In this document: piece after piece, positions 18,967-27,942 of the stretch | How the letters are laid out: each line of letters starts with the position of its first letter | Position numbering within the stretch: the first letter of the stretch is position 1 | Assembly: GCA_020444765.1 (NCBI GenBank) | Contig: JAGRHW010000003.1 | Span: 1-34,323 of the forward strand | Source: Gammaproteobacteria bacterium | GTDB lineage: Bacteria > Pseudomonadota > Gammaproteobacteria > Granulosicoccales > Granulosicoccaceae | DNA length: 34,323 bases | Direction of reading: 5' to 3' | Made by a program: the position numbers and the translations under genes | The notes under the pieces: generated by a model | Databases searched by the model: none | The model's input: the letters and a program-made list of their open reading frames with translations, nothing else | Told to the model about the DNA's origin: nothing

Positions 18967-19746
18967 ATGACGTCGCTTCAAGGAAAAATTGCATTTGTCA
19001 GTGGTGCTGCATCAGGCATTGGCCGGACCACCTCGATTGAGATGGCCAGGTGCGGGGCGACGCTGGCCCTGACCGATCTCAATGAAGCCGGTGCGAGTGA
19101 AACCATCGCGATGATCAAAGAGATAGCGCCGGATGCCGATCCTTTGTTCGTCCGCAGCAATCTTTCGGACGAAGCTGAGGTGGGAAAGCTGTTCGCTCAG
19201 ATTCGGGACCGCTTTGGTCGTCTCGACATCGCCGCCAATATCGCCGGCGTCAGCGGGCGCCGTGACGGCCCCGTAAGCTCTCCGATCATCAATTATGAGG
19301 CTGCCGATTTCGACTTCGTCTTCGCCGTTAACGCCCGCGGCCCATGGTTGTGCATGCGTGAGGAAATGCGGTTGATGGTGGCGCAGAAGGGCGGAGCGAT
19401 TCTCAATCTGGCTTCCGTCGCGGGCAAAGCCGGGGTTGCCGGTTCCTCAATCTATTCCGCCACCAAACACGCCGTGCTTGGCATGACCAAATGCATCGCA
19501 CTCGAAGGCGCCGCCAGCGGGGTTCGCGTGAATGCGATCTGTCCGGGCGTGATCGCCACGCCGATGGCCGATGCGTTGGTCGGCACCGAAGGCGCTGCAC
19601 GAGAGGCACTGACGGCAATGCATCCCCTGGGGCGACTCGGCACGCCGGAGGAAGTCGCGCAAGCCATCATCTGGCTCTGTTCCGATGAAGCGAGCTTTAT
19701 TACCGGGGCGGCTCTCGACGTCGATGGCGGCTATCTCGTGCCGTAG
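18967..19746 (+). CDS. Short-chain dehydrogenase/reductase
   Basis: The 259-residue protein starts MTSLQGKIAFVSGAASGIGR. This ATG has AGGGAG about ten bases upstream; an in-frame start at 18892 would run through the putative operator. It has the cofactor motif GAASGIGR, the acidic TDLNEAG after the second strand (suggesting NAD preference), NIAGVSG, the catalytic Ser in NLASVAGKAG, and YSATK with Tyr and Lys. The C-terminal end FITGAALDVDGGYLVP is typical of classical SDRs. The substrate is unknown; it is probably co-transcribed with the flavoprotein 51 bases downstream under TetR control. Confidence 0.9.
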   Translation: MTSLQGKIAFVSGAASGIGRTTSIEMARCGATLALTDLNEAGASETIAMIKEIAPDADPLFVRSNLSDEAEVGKLFAQIRDRFGRLDIAANIAGVSGRRDGPVSSPIINYEAADFDFVFAVNARGPWLCMREEMRLMVAQKGGAILNLASVAGKAGVAGSSIYSATKHAVLGMTKCIALEGAASGVRVNAICPGVIATPMADALVGTEGAAREALTAMHPLGRLGTPEEVAQAIIWLCSDEASFITGAALDVDGGYLVP

Positions 19747-19797
19747 CCGAAAAGCACATCAAAAAACAGGTATCTATTCATAAAGAGGAACGCATTC

Positions 19798-21201
19798 ATG
19801 ACACGTAAAGTTGACGCAGTTGTTATCGGGGCCGGCAGCGCCGGCGTAACCGCAGTTTTTACGCTGCTGAATGCCAAACGATCCGTCCTGCTGATCAACG
19901 CTGGCCCGGAAGGATCGACCTGCACCCGCGTCGGCTGCATGCCGTCCAAGGCGCTGATCGAAGCGGCCACGGCGTATCATACCGGCGAGCGAATGGACAT
20001 GTTCGGCCTGCGCGGTGCGGAACATCTGTCGGTCGATGGCCCTGCGGTGATGGCTCGGGTGCGCTCGGTGCGCGACACGCTGGTCAGGGGCGTGGTCGGT
20101 CGCTACCACGCCGTACTGGACGACACGCAGTTTATCGACGGCCATGCGAAGATCATCGCGCCGGATTGCGTCGAAGTGAATGGCGAACGCATTGAAACCG
20201 GTGCCATTATTATTGCGACTGGTTCCTCCCCGGTATTGCCGCCGCCGTTTCGCGCGCTGGGCGACGCCTTGCTGACGACCGATACCTTGTTTGAAGAAAC
20301 CGATCTGCCGAAATCGCTGGCGGTCATCGGTCTTGGCGCCATTGGCTGCGAAATCGGCCAGGCCATGGCGCGCCTCGGTGTGGAGGTTCATGGTTTCGAT
20401 GCAGCGCCGGTGGTCGCCGGTATCAAAGATCCCGTCGTCGCCGAACAAGCGCTCGATCTGTTCCGAAAGGATATGGCGATCACCACCGGCGTCCAGGTTA
20501 TGCCAAGCCTGGAGGACGATGGCCGGGTGAGCATTCAGGCCGGGGATCAGCGTTATACCGTCGATCGCGTGCTGGCCAGTATCGGGCGGCGTCCGAATGT
20601 GGGAGAGATCGGACTTGAAAATCTCGGTATCGAACTCGATGCGCGCGGCATGCCGCCTTTCGACCGCGAAACCCTGCAAATCGGTGACCTGCCGGTTTAT
20701 ATCATCGGTGACGCCAACGCCGATCGTCCGCTGCTGCACGAATCCGCCGATGAAGGAATGATTGCCGCGATAAATATCATTGCCGGTCAACGTCAACCCT
20801 TCCGCCGGCGCGTACCGCTGGCAGTCGCGTTTACCGCGCCGCAAATCGCCTCGGTCGGTGCGCAACTGAATGAACTCGACGCAGAAACCACGGCGATTGG
20901 CACCGGCAAGGCGCAGATGAACGGCCGCGCCCAAACCAAAGGCGTCACGGACGGACTGATCCGCATCTATGCCGACAAACAGAACGGCCGTTTACTCGGC
21001 GCCGCACTTGCAATTCAGGATGCCGAACACATGGCGCACTGGCTGGCCCTGGCGATCGAACGGGAACTGACGCTCATCGATTGCCTCGGCACGCCATTCT
21101 ATCACCCTGTTCTCGAAGAGACGCTACGCGATGCACTACAGGATTGTCTGACGAAAACCGCATTGAGAGTACCCTATCCGCCGGTGCTGACACCAGCATA
21201 A
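19798..21201 (+). CDS. Dihydrolipoyl dehydrogenase-like FAD/NAD(P) disulfide oxidoreductase
   Basis: The 467-residue class I pyridine nucleotide-disulfide oxidoreductase has the FAD motif VIGAGSAG at 9-16, redox cysteines C42 and C47 in CTRVGCMPSK, the NAD(P) motif VIGLGAIGCEIG, the second FAD motif IIGDANADRPLLHESADEG, and the C-terminal dyad H436/E441 in YHPVLEE. It differs clearly from the suc-operon E3 at 2111: the disulfide context is STCTRVGCMPSK, not [13 protein letters not shown]. It is therefore probably not a pyruvate/2-oxoglutarate complex E3 but an accessory reductase of unknown substrate. AGAGGA lies before the ATG. It follows the SDR gene by 51 bases. Confidence 0.88.
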   Translation: MTRKVDAVVIGAGSAGVTAVFTLLNAKRSVLLINAGPEGSTCTRVGCMPSKALIEAATAYHTGERMDMFGLRGAEHLSVDGPAVMARVRSVRDTLVRGVVGRYHAVLDDTQFIDGHAKIIAPDCVEVNGERIETGAIIIATGSSPVLPPPFRALGDALLTTDTLFEETDLPKSLAVIGLGAIGCEIGQAMARLGVEVHGFDAAPVVAGIKDPVVAEQALDLFRKDMAITTGVQVMPSLEDDGRVSIQAGDQRYTVDRVLASIGRRPNVGEIGLENLGIELDARGMPPFDRETLQIGDLPVYIIGDANADRPLLHESADEGMIAAINIIAGQRQPFRRRVPLAVAFTAPQIASVGAQLNELDAETTAIGTGKAQMNGRAQTKGVTDGLIRIYADKQNGRLLGAALAIQDAEHMAHWLALAIERELTLIDCLGTPFYHPVLEETLRDALQDCLTKTALRVPYPPVLTPA

Positions 21202-21231
21202 CGTTGGCATTCGGTAGGATGGTTTTTCAGT

Positions 21232-21816
21232 TTACAAGCGCGGGAGCGTTTCGTCGTCGGGGATTACTGTGCCAGCGCTGTCAATCAGAAACAAATGCAA
21301 GCTGCCGTGTTCGACCCTGAGTTCCAGCAAGGACGCGAGCGGGCGTTTCAGGATATGACACAGCAGCGTACGGATCACGCCGCCATGGGTCACGATCAAA
21401 ACGTCCTGTTGTGCGTGCGCGGTGAGTATCTCATGCCAGGCTTCGAGTACGCGGGCCTGGAAATGGCTGAGCGATTCACCGCCGGGAGGCGTGTAGGTTA
21501 AAGGATCGTGCCAGAATCGGGTCAGAGCCTCCGGGGTTTCTTCCATCAGTTCGGCCGCGCTGCGGTTTTCCCAGCTACCGAAATGGATTTCCTGCAGGCG
21601 GGGTTCCAGGCTGTAGAGAAGTGTGTTTTGTCGGGCGTACAGATCGGCGAATTCCGTGCAGCGTTGCAGTGGCGAACTGATCACGCGGTCCCAGTGGGTT
21701 GCAGCGGTGGCGGCCTGCATCTGGGACAAGCCGGTTCGGCTAAGCGGATCGTCGGTGCTGCCGCGGAACCGGTTGCCGCCTTCGACCTCGCCGTGGCGTA
21801 GAAGACCAACCCGCAT
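21232..21816 (-). CDS. cobC: Alpha-ribazole phosphatase (histidine phosphatase)
   Basis: The 194-residue histidine phosphatase starts [20 protein letters not shown], with the catalytic RHG (H8), FRGSTDDPLS, SSPLQRCTEFA, EIHFGSWENRSA and the second histidine in IVTHGGVIRTLL. In this cobalamin operon it most likely removes phosphate from alpha-ribazole 5'-phosphate (or adenosylcobalamin 5'-phosphate). Its start overlaps the cobT stop by one base, giving close coupling. It is the last gene of the operon and converges with the flavoprotein gene, 30 bases apart, without an obvious terminator. Confidence 0.88.
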   Translation of the reverse strand: MRVGLLRHGEVEGGNRFRGSTDDPLSRTGLSQMQAATAATHWDRVISSPLQRCTEFADLYARQNTLLYSLEPRLQEIHFGSWENRSAAELMEETPEALTRFWHDPLTYTPPGGESLSHFQARVLEAWHEILTAHAQQDVLIVTHGGVIRTLLCHILKRPLASLLELRVEHGSLHLFLIDSAGTVIPDDETLPRL

Positions 21817-22880
21817 CAGGCGTTTTTTTCCGATACGCCGGCCTCCGCAAACGTCGCCATTTCGTTATGCAGCGTGCAGGCAAGACGCAACAGCGGCACC
21901 GCGATCGCGGCACCGCTGGCCTCGCCGAGGCGCATGCCGAGGTCGAGCAGCGGTTGGGCGTTCATAGCCTCGAGTACCAGGCGGTGCCCCGGTTCGCAGG
22001 ATATGTGCGCGAAGAGAAACCAGTTTACGGCGTCCGGGCACAGGCGGGTGGCGGCCAGCGCGGCGACGGAGCTGATAAAGCCATCGACCAGGACCGGCAG
22101 ACCTGCCTGCGCGCAGGCTATATAACCGCCGGTCAGGGCGGCGATTTCGAAACCACCAAGCCGCCGCAATGCCTCCAGAGGCGTCTCGATATGCGGCCGG
22201 TGAAGTGCAAGGGCCTGGCGGATTACCTCGGTCTTGTGGGCGACTCCGGGTTTGTCCAGACCGGTGCCGGGGCCGGTAAGCCGTTCGGCCGACGTGTCGA
22301 GCAAGGCGCAGGCCAGCGCCGTGGCCGCCGTCGTGTTGGCGATCCCCATCTCGCCGCCGATAAAAAGCTGCGTGTTGTTGAGTCTGCTGCGTTCCATGGC
22401 TTGCCGTCCGGCCTGCAGGGCGCGAACCAGTTGTTCCTTACTCATGGCTGGCTCCCGGCAAAAATTGCACGTGCCGGGGCCAAGCTTGATATTCACCACG
22501 CCGACCGGGGTGCCAGGGTCCGTCACTGTACCGAGGTTCACTACTTGCAGATCAGCGTCGAGCGCACGGGCCAATACGCTGATAGCAGCTCCACCGGCGG
22601 CGAAGTTTTTTATCATCTCGGCGGTGACCGCCTGCGGAAAAGCCGATACGCCTTCGGCAGCCACACCATGATCGGCGGCAAACACGACGATGCCGACCCG
22701 GTCGACACTGGGGCGCTTTGTACCCTGCAAGGCGGCCAGCGTGATTGCGGCTTGCTCGATGCTGCCGAGTGAGCCGGGTGGTTTGGTGAGCGTTGCCTGA
22801 TGCGCCTCAGCGTTCTGGCGGCTGTCATCGTGTACGGCGGCGGCCGGCGCATGCAGCCAGTCGGTGGTTTCGTTCAACAT
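21816..22880 (-). CDS. cobT: Nicotinate-nucleotide-dimethylbenzimidazole phosphoribosyltransferase
   Basis: The 354-residue enzyme makes alpha-ribazole 5'-phosphate from nicotinate mononucleotide and dimethylbenzimidazole. It starts [20 protein letters not shown] at 22880, overlapping the cobU stop by 7 bases. Family blocks are [58 protein letters not shown] and [17 protein letters not shown], the last near the catalytic glutamate. A longer open frame upstream of 22880 is only read-through of cobU sequence in another frame. Confidence 0.96.
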   Translation of the reverse strand: MLNETTDWLHAPAAAVHDDSRQNAEAHQATLTKPPGSLGSIEQAAITLAALQGTKRPSVDRVGIVVFAADHGVAAEGVSAFPQAVTAEMIKNFAAGGAAISVLARALDADLQVVNLGTVTDPGTPVGVVNIKLGPGTCNFCREPAMSKEQLVRALQAGRQAMERSRLNNTQLFIGGEMGIANTTAATALACALLDTSAERLTGPGTGLDKPGVAHKTEVIRQALALHRPHIETPLEALRRLGGFEIAALTGGYIACAQAGLPVLVDGFISSVAALAATRLCPDAVNWFLFAHISCEPGHRLVLEAMNAQPLLDLGMRLGEASGAAIAVPLLRLACTLHNEMATFAEAGVSEKNA

Positions 22881-23404
22881 GGACCCTCTTTTAATACCAT
22901 CGGTAGTCCGGCAATCGTTAAAATTACCCGCTCGCAGATTTGCGCAAGCTCCTGATGCAAGCGGCCGGATTGGTCGCAAAAGCGCCGGGACAACTCGCCC
23001 AGCGGAATTATGCCCATATTGGTTTCGTTGCCGACCAGAATGATCTGTCCCGGAAGTTGCGGCAAAGTATCCAGCAAAGTCGCGTACTCGTGTTCGAAAG
23101 CGGCTTCGTCGTCGGCCGTCAGCAGGTTGGTCAGCCAGAGTGTCAGGCAGTCGACGATAATACAATGCCCAGTGGTGGCATGTTCACGCATCGCCGAGGC
23201 GAGCTGCAGAGGTTCTTCGACCAGGTGCCAATTGGATGGCCGATGCAAACGATGGGCGGCAATCCGTGCCTGCATTTCTTCATCCTCAGCGGTGGCGGTA
23301 GCGATATAGCTGACAGACAGGCCGCTTTCGAGCGCGAGTTTTTCAGCCAACCGGCTTTTGCCGGAGCGTATACCGCCAAGAATCAGGGTCGTGTGGTTCG
23401 TCAT
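22874..23404 (-). CDS. cobU: Adenosylcobinamide kinase / adenosylcobinamide-phosphate guanylyltransferase
   Basis: The 176-residue bifunctional enzyme has the P-loop [16 protein letters not shown] near the N-terminus, [15 protein letters not shown], the [13 protein letters not shown] block, and [19 protein letters not shown], where most relatives read NEVGMGIVP. It phosphorylates adenosylcobinamide and activates it with GTP to give AdoCbi-GDP. The start ATG at 23404 overlaps the cobQ stop by four bases (ATGA). A longer in-frame start at 23542 would lie wholly within cobQ and is rejected. Confidence 0.95.
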   Translation of the reverse strand: MTNHTTLILGGIRSGKSRLAEKLALESGLSVSYIATATAEDEEMQARIAAHRLHRPSNWHLVEEPLQLASAMREHATTGHCIIVDCLTLWLTNLLTADDEAAFEHEYATLLDTLPQLPGQIILVGNETNMGIIPLGELSRRFCDQSGRLHQELAQICERVILTIAGLPMVLKEGPC

Positions 23405-24891
23405 GGGTTTCTCTTCAGCTTGAGTAAGTTCAGCAATTGATCGGTATCGAGGTGTCGTTCCACGGCATCGGCCAGGCGGTCTATTTCGGCGTTGTGCAGT
23501 GCCTGGTAGTCGAATAGTTGTGTTTCCGTGGCGCCGGCCCACGCAAGTAACGCCGTACAGGCGGACGGCGAATCGAACAGACCATGCAGATAGGTGCCAA
23601 GAATCAGGCCGTCATCACTGATCGCGCCATCGACGCCGTTTGAAAGCTGCACGGCGGGTTTGCCGAGTGCGGGGCCCACGGTGATTCCGGCGTGGATTTC
23701 ATAACCCTTGACCGGTGCATCATCAATGAATAGTCGGCCGGAAACATTGCGGAGTTGCTTTTCCGGGGCCAGCACGGTTTGCACATTCAGCAAGCCCAGC
23801 CCCTCGCTGCTGCCCGCATTACCCTCGATACCCTGTGGATCGTCAATCCGTGTGCCGAGCATTTGATAGCCGCCACAAAGGCCGATGAGTTTGCCACCGT
23901 AGCGCAGATGCCGCTGGATGGCCTGCTCCCAGCCCTGGTTGCGCAACCAGGCAAGGTCGGCTCGCACGTTCTTGGAGCCGGGCAGAATAATCAGATCAGC
24001 GGGCGGGATAACGCTGCCTGGACCGATGAACTGCAGTTCGCACTGTGGATGCAGGCGAAGCGGGTCGACATCGGTATGGTTACTGATGCGTGGCAGAACC
24101 GGTACGATAATGCGCAACCGTTTCGAATGGCCGAGCCGAACGGTCTGTTGATCACGGGGCAGGGCATCTTCTGCAGCCAGGTGCAGGCCTTGTAAATAGG
24201 GAAGTACCCCGAGCAGCGGTTTTCCGGTCTGTTTTTCAAGCCAGTCCAGACCGCTTTGCAGCAAGCTCAGGTCGCCCCGAAAACGGTTGATGACAAACCC
24301 TTTGACCCGCTCCTGTTCGGACCGACTCAACAGTGCCAGTGTACCGACCAGATGCGCGAAGACACCGCCGCGATCGATGTCGGCGATCAGAATCACCGGG
24401 CAATCCACCGCTTCGGCGAAACCCATATTGGCGATATCGTTATGACGTAGATTGATCTCAGCAGGCGAGCCGGCGCCCTCGACGATAATGACATCGTATC
24501 GGGCGGCAAGGCGCTGGTGTGATTCGAGCACAGCGCTACGGGCGATCTGTTTGTAATCGTGATAGGCGCAGGCATTCATGGTGTCGATCGCGTCACCGTG
24601 AATGATGACTTGCGCACCGGTATCGGAGTCGGGCTTGAGCAGCACCGGATTCATATCGGTATGCGGCTCCAGACCGCAGGCCAGAGCCTGCACTGCCTGG
24701 GCACGGCCGATTTCACCACCGTCGACGGTAACTGCGCTGTTCAGAGCCATATTCTGTGGCTTGAACGGTGCAACGCTTACGCCCTGACGTGTCAGCCAGC
24801 GGCACAGAGCGGTCACCAGCAGACTCTTGCCGGCATCCGATGTCGTGCCCTGAACCATCAGCGTGCGGGTTTTCGAGTCAGGCCTGTGCAT
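23401..24891 (-). CDS. cobQ: Cobyric acid synthase
   Basis: About 496 residues from ATG 24891 (an in-frame ATG at 24924 adds 11). The N-terminal dethiobiotin-synthetase-like domain has [32 protein letters not shown] and the [15 protein letters not shown] block. The C-terminal class I-like glutamine amidotransferase domain has the nucleophile cysteine in [12 protein letters not shown] and the histidine in [10 protein letters not shown]. It amidates four side chains of adenosylcobyrinic acid a,c-diamide. The start overlaps the end of cbiB by 14 bases. Confidence 0.96.
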   Translation of the reverse strand: MHRPDSKTRTLMVQGTTSDAGKSLLVTALCRWLTRQGVSVAPFKPQNMALNSAVTVDGGEIGRAQAVQALACGLEPHTDMNPVLLKPDSDTGAQVIIHGDAIDTMNACAYHDYKQIARSAVLESHQRLAARYDVIIVEGAGSPAEINLRHNDIANMGFAEAVDCPVILIADIDRGGVFAHLVGTLALLSRSEQERVKGFVINRFRGDLSLLQSGLDWLEKQTGKPLLGVLPYLQGLHLAAEDALPRDQQTVRLGHSKRLRIIVPVLPRISNHTDVDPLRLHPQCELQFIGPGSVIPPADLIILPGSKNVRADLAWLRNQGWEQAIQRHLRYGGKLIGLCGGYQMLGTRIDDPQGIEGNAGSSEGLGLLNVQTVLAPEKQLRNVSGRLFIDDAPVKGYEIHAGITVGPALGKPAVQLSNGVDGAISDDGLILGTYLHGLFDSPSACTALLAWAGATETQLFDYQALHNAEIDRLADAVERHLDTDQLLNLLKLKRNP

Positions 24892-25798
24892 GGCTGAACC
24901 ATCCGGCAAGGATAAATAATACAAGCCAAAGCCACACGCCTTGTCTGACCAGTCTAAGTGCCTGTTCTATATCGTCAATATCCGCAGTTTTACCAGTACC
25001 CAGTACCGGCCGCTGATGCCACCGGCCCCGGTAACGTGCCGGCCCGCCAATCGCGATGCCGAGCGCTCCGGCACCGGCGGCCATCACCGGACCGGCGTTG
25101 GGGCTGTCCCAGCCCGGTGCCTGGCTTCGCCAGCAGTGCAGGGCCTGCCGGGTTTTGCCAAGCGCGGCATAGGTGAGGGCGGTAAGCCTTGCCGGGATAA
25201 GGTTAAGCACATCGTCCAGACGTGCGGCGGCCCAGCCGAAATCCCGATAGCGCGTGTTGCGATAACCCCACATGGCGTCGAGGGTATTACTCAATCGATA
25301 AAAGACAACGCCGGCACTACCGGCGATCGCAAACCTGAACAGAGTGCCGAATACCGCGTCGTTGCCGTTTTCCAGTATCGACTCAACTGCAGCTCCTTCG
25401 ATATCGAGGGTTTCGGAGTCACGACTGACCATGCGGGAAACCTGCCGGCGGGCCTCCGCCTCATCGTTATTCCGTAACGCCGTTGCGACAGGTCGGGCGT
25501 GGTCATGCAGGCTTTTGTGGCCCAGGGCGATGGTGAGAATGAAGACACTGAATAGCGGGCCGGGATAAGTCTGCGTGATCAAGGCGGCAGTCACCGTAAA
25601 CGGCAGGAGTAACAGCAGCACTGCCAATAGGCCGCGCAGACGGCGCCTGTTTTTTGCAAGCATGGAGCCGCCATACAGTTTTGCTTCGAGTTTGTCAGCC
25701 AGATGACCGAAGCCGACCAGCGGATGGAAGCGGCGGGGCTCGCCGAATAACCAGTCCAGCAGTACAGCGATAAGCGCCACGAATGCTCCACTCAGCAT
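24878..25798 (-). CDS. cbiB: Adenosylcobinamide-phosphate synthase (integral membrane)
   Basis: The 306-residue membrane protein (also called CobD) has several hydrophobic segments, for example [16 protein letters not shown] at the N-terminus and [15 protein letters not shown] at the end. Family blocks are [44 protein letters not shown] and [13 protein letters not shown]. It joins the aminopropanol arm (or its phosphate) to cobyric acid. The gap of 82 bases to cobO is the only notable gap in the operon; the cbiB start overlaps the end of a 19-codon frame there. Confidence 0.95.
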   Translation of the reverse strand: MLSGAFVALIAVLLDWLFGEPRRFHPLVGFGHLADKLEAKLYGGSMLAKNRRRLRGLLAVLLLLLPFTVTAALITQTYPGPLFSVFILTIALGHKSLHDHARPVATALRNNDEAEARRQVSRMVSRDSETLDIEGAAVESILENGNDAVFGTLFRFAIAGSAGVVFYRLSNTLDAMWGYRNTRYRDFGWAAARLDDVLNLIPARLTALTYAALGKTRQALHCWRSQAPGWDSPNAGPVMAAGAGALGIAIGGPARYRGRWHQRPVLGTGKTADIDDIEQALRLVRQGVWLWLVLFILAGWFSHAQA

Positions 25799-25851
25799 GG
25801 CCTGTCCGCCAGGTGCAGTCTGTGGTGGACGGCTTCCTCAAGGCTGATCAT
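25792..25851 (-). other. 19-codon frame overlapping the cbiB start
   Basis: An ATG at 25851 opens [19 protein letters not shown] and stops at TGA overlapping the cbiB ATG (ATGCTGA). It could be a leader frame that couples translation from cobO to cbiB, a relic of a lost gene, or chance. No ribosome binding site is visible before it. Confidence 0.25.
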
Positions 25852-25880
25852 GAAGCGGCTTGTCGTGACCGGGGAGGGCA

Positions 25881-26486
25881 TCACAGGTCGACGCCTTTTT
25901 GTGCGCGTACGCCGGCGCGAAAGGCGTGTTTGCAGTCAGTGAGTTCGGTCACGGTATCAGCCGCTTCGATCAGCGCTTCGGGTACGCCCCGACCGGTGAT
26001 GATCACGTGTTGCATCGGCGGACGGGATACGAGGTCGGTCAGCACGGTGTCGCTCTCCAGCCAGCTGTAGCGCAGCGGGTAGCTGAGTTCGTCAAGTACC
26101 ACCAGCCCCAGCGAGGGGTCCGTCAGCATTTCCCGTGCTATGGCCCAGCCACGTTGCGCGGTTTCGCGGTCACGGCTGAAATGTTGTGTTTCCCAGGTGA
26201 AGCCTTCGCCGAGCACATGCCAGCGGACATTGGCTTGTCGGCGAAAAAAGCCTTCTTCACCGGTATCGCAGCGGCCTTTGATAAACTGGGCCACACCGAC
26301 CTGCATATTGTGGCCAAGTGCACGAGCCACCATGCCGAAAGCGGAGGACGACTTGCCTTTGCCGTTACCGGTCAACACAATCAACAAGCCCTGGTCCCGT
26401 TCCGCGCGCTTGATGGCGGCATCGACAACAGTTTTCTTGCGCTGCATTCGTCGGCGGTGACGCTGATCCCGGTCGTTTGTATTCAT
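25881..26486 (-). CDS. cobO: Cob(I)yrinic acid a,c-diamide adenosyltransferase (CobA/CobO/BtuR type)
   Basis: The 201-residue enzyme adenosylates the corrin cobalt using ATP. It has a basic N-terminus, the P-loop variant VLTGNGKGKSSSAFGM, VARALGHNMQVGVAQFIKG, VVLDELSYPLRYSW and VIITGRGVPEALIEAADTV, all typical of the BtuR/CobO family. It is the first gene of the operon. The GAAGGAAG site before the ATG lies within the leader of the cobalamin riboswitch and can be masked by an upstream sequence (see the riboswitch entry). Confidence 0.97.
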   Translation of the reverse strand: MNTNDRDQRHRRRMQRKKTVVDAAIKRAERDQGLLIVLTGNGKGKSSSAFGMVARALGHNMQVGVAQFIKGRCDTGEEGFFRRQANVRWHVLGEGFTWETQHFSRDRETAQRGWAIAREMLTDPSLGLVVLDELSYPLRYSWLESDTVLTDLVSRPPMQHVIITGRGVPEALIEAADTVTELTDCKHAFRAGVRAQKGVDL

Positions 26487-26492
26487 GTTGTC

Positions 26493-26546
26493 TTCCTTCG
26501 GGCTTGATGGTCAGACGAAACTTGCGTAAAAAATGCCGGGAAGGAA
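26493..26546 (-). promoter_or_regulatory. cobO: Riboswitch expression platform masking the cobO ribosome binding site
   Basis: The site around the cobO ribosome binding site (26493-26503, GCCCGAAGGAA on the minus strand) can pair with 26535-26546 (TTCCTTCCCGGC): seven base pairs, a small internal loop, then three more, closing a 31-base loop. The same upstream element contains CCTTCCCG (26537-26544), perfectly complementary to CGGGAAGG inside the aptamer (26678-26685). The two pairings exclude each other, which suggests translational on/off control. The pairing is seen in sequence; the mechanism is inferred. No clear intrinsic terminator is present in the leader. Confidence 0.55.
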
Positions 26547-26619
26547 AGGAATCGAACGGAAACAGGGCAAAAAACAGCCTGTTAGCCGCAGCATCGCCCT
26601 CCGCAACACCAAAGCAAGC

Positions 26620-26840
26620 AAGGTCTTCAGGCCGGTCTCCGGGCTTGCGAGAGGTTTTGAAAAACCTGGACGGAATGCCTTCCCGCGTTGACACGCAGTG
26701 GCTTATCGATGATCCGTCGTAACTCGCTTACCGTTGCGGGGGCAGCGCCGGCTTTATTGCAGAACGGTTTGTTCAGAACGCACCGGCTTCCCGTTTCATC
26801 CCTGGCGCGAAAAGCCGCGCCGGGACACCTGAAGCAATCC
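26620..26840 (-). ncRNA. Cobalamin (B12) riboswitch aptamer
   Basis: On the minus strand, in 5' to 3' order, the leader shows a GGTGTCCCGG-like start (about 26835), GGGAAGCCGGTG, the core CTGCCCCCGCAACGGTAA, the B12 box AGCCACTGCGTG (26692-26703), CGGGAAGG (26678-26685) and AGCCCGGAGACCGGCC (26629-26645). This is the full conserved set of a cobalamin riboswitch. It lies 130-350 bases before cobO and controls the cob operon, normally turning it off when adenosylcobalamin is bound. Confidence 0.96.
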
Positions 26841-27033
26841 ACTCGACGCTATAGAGGGCAGGGGGAAAAGTCAAGACGAAAGCAGGGACGTCGAGGTGAT
26901 GAAAACGGCCCGGGCGTCGTTATTCAGGCTGTCGGGACAAAGCCGGCTTTATCCATAAAAATAGACATTATTTCTGCAGGTATTCAGAATTCTGCCGTTA
27001 ACAGATCCGTGCAGAATTTTTGACAGGAAATAA

Positions 27034-27795
27034 GTGTTTATGCAAGTCCGATACATCCCTTGTAGCTTGTTATGGGTAGCATTATGTTGTTCATTGGCAT
27101 TGTTTACCGGTACCGCTCACGCGCAGGAAACTCCGACTGGTGGACAATCCACGATGCCTGTCGAGGACAAAGTCGATGCGATCGACGGCAAAGTCGACAG
27201 GCTGGTCAGCCAGAGTGATAGGGAAAAAACCATTATGTTCGATCAGCCGCTGGGTGAGCGGCGTCACGGTATCGAAGTCAATTTGTTCCGGGTGTTGATG
27301 TGGGACGGCGATGACGTTTCATTCAGCGGTACCTATTCGTATTTTGATACCGAGCGTAATACCGAGTGGGCATTCCCGTTTTTCTATCAGCAGTCATCCG
27401 AGACGGATGAGTATTGGGATTATTCTGAAAAAGACTCATACACCAGCCGCTCGGTGGCGCTGGACATGCATTATCGACGCTACCTCGGCCATCGCCTGGA
27501 CGGGTTTTATATGTCCGGCGTTGCCCGTGTTGTGCGCGTGAGCGGCCTGGAAGATGATGACAGTGACGAGGGTCAGACCATATCGAGTGAGCTCAAGGGC
27601 GGTGTCGGTGTTGGCATCGGCTGGCGTAAAATTTCCCGCAACAGACTTTATTGGGGGATGAGTCTGTCGCTTGGACGCTATTTCCTGGGCGAATCAGAAA
27701 AATTCGTGGAGCCGGATAACAATTCGGGCGCCTTGCTGGATGACCTTGAATACTTTGTCGATGTCGAGTTTTTCAAATTCGGATATACGTTTTAA
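27034..27795 (+). CDS. Secreted beta-barrel-like protein of unknown function
   Basis: The 253-residue protein has a signal peptide (hydrophobic SLLWVALCCSLALFTG, cleavage likely after TAHA, before QETPTGG). A short charged, possibly coiled segment (VEDKVDAIDGKVDRLVSQSD) follows, then about 180 residues rich in alternating hydrophobic and aromatic residues. The last residues are FFKFGYTF, ending in Phe as in outer-membrane beta barrels. I do not recognise a family. GTG 27034 has better spacing to AGGA than the in-frame ATG 27040, so either may be used. It is divergent from the cob operon. Confidence 0.7.
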   Translation: MFMQVRYIPCSLLWVALCCSLALFTGTAHAQETPTGGQSTMPVEDKVDAIDGKVDRLVSQSDREKTIMFDQPLGERRHGIEVNLFRVLMWDGDDVSFSGTYSYFDTERNTEWAFPFFYQQSSETDEYWDYSEKDSYTSRSVALDMHYRRYLGHRLDGFYMSGVARVVRVSGLEDDDSDEGQTISSELKGGVGVGIGWRKISRNRLYWGMSLSLGRYFLGESEKFVEPDNNSGALLDDLEYFVDVEFFKFGYTF

Positions 27796-27942
27796 GCAAG
27801 CCGCGTGGATCACCGAACAGTGCCCGGATCTCCTGTAATAGGCACGGGCTATCATTGCAATAGGAATAACCAGTTATACAAAGACCAAGTGCGGCAGTAG
27901 GATATTCTTCGTCAATTTCATTAACGTTAAAGGTGATCCAAA

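Noticed and set aside
19774..20934. 386-codon open frame on the minus strand opposite the flavoprotein gene
   Set aside because: His/Arg-rich shadow of a clear class I oxidoreductase.
22881..23165. Long N-terminal extension of cobT (95 extra residues)
   Set aside because: The extension only reads cobU sequence in another frame; the family start fits the ATG at 22880.
26547..26620. Intrinsic terminator in the cobalamin leader (CAGGCTGTTTTTT on the minus strand)
   Set aside because: A T run is present, but the stem before it (AACAG-G-CTGTT) is too short and its loop too tight; masking of the ribosome binding site explains the leader better.
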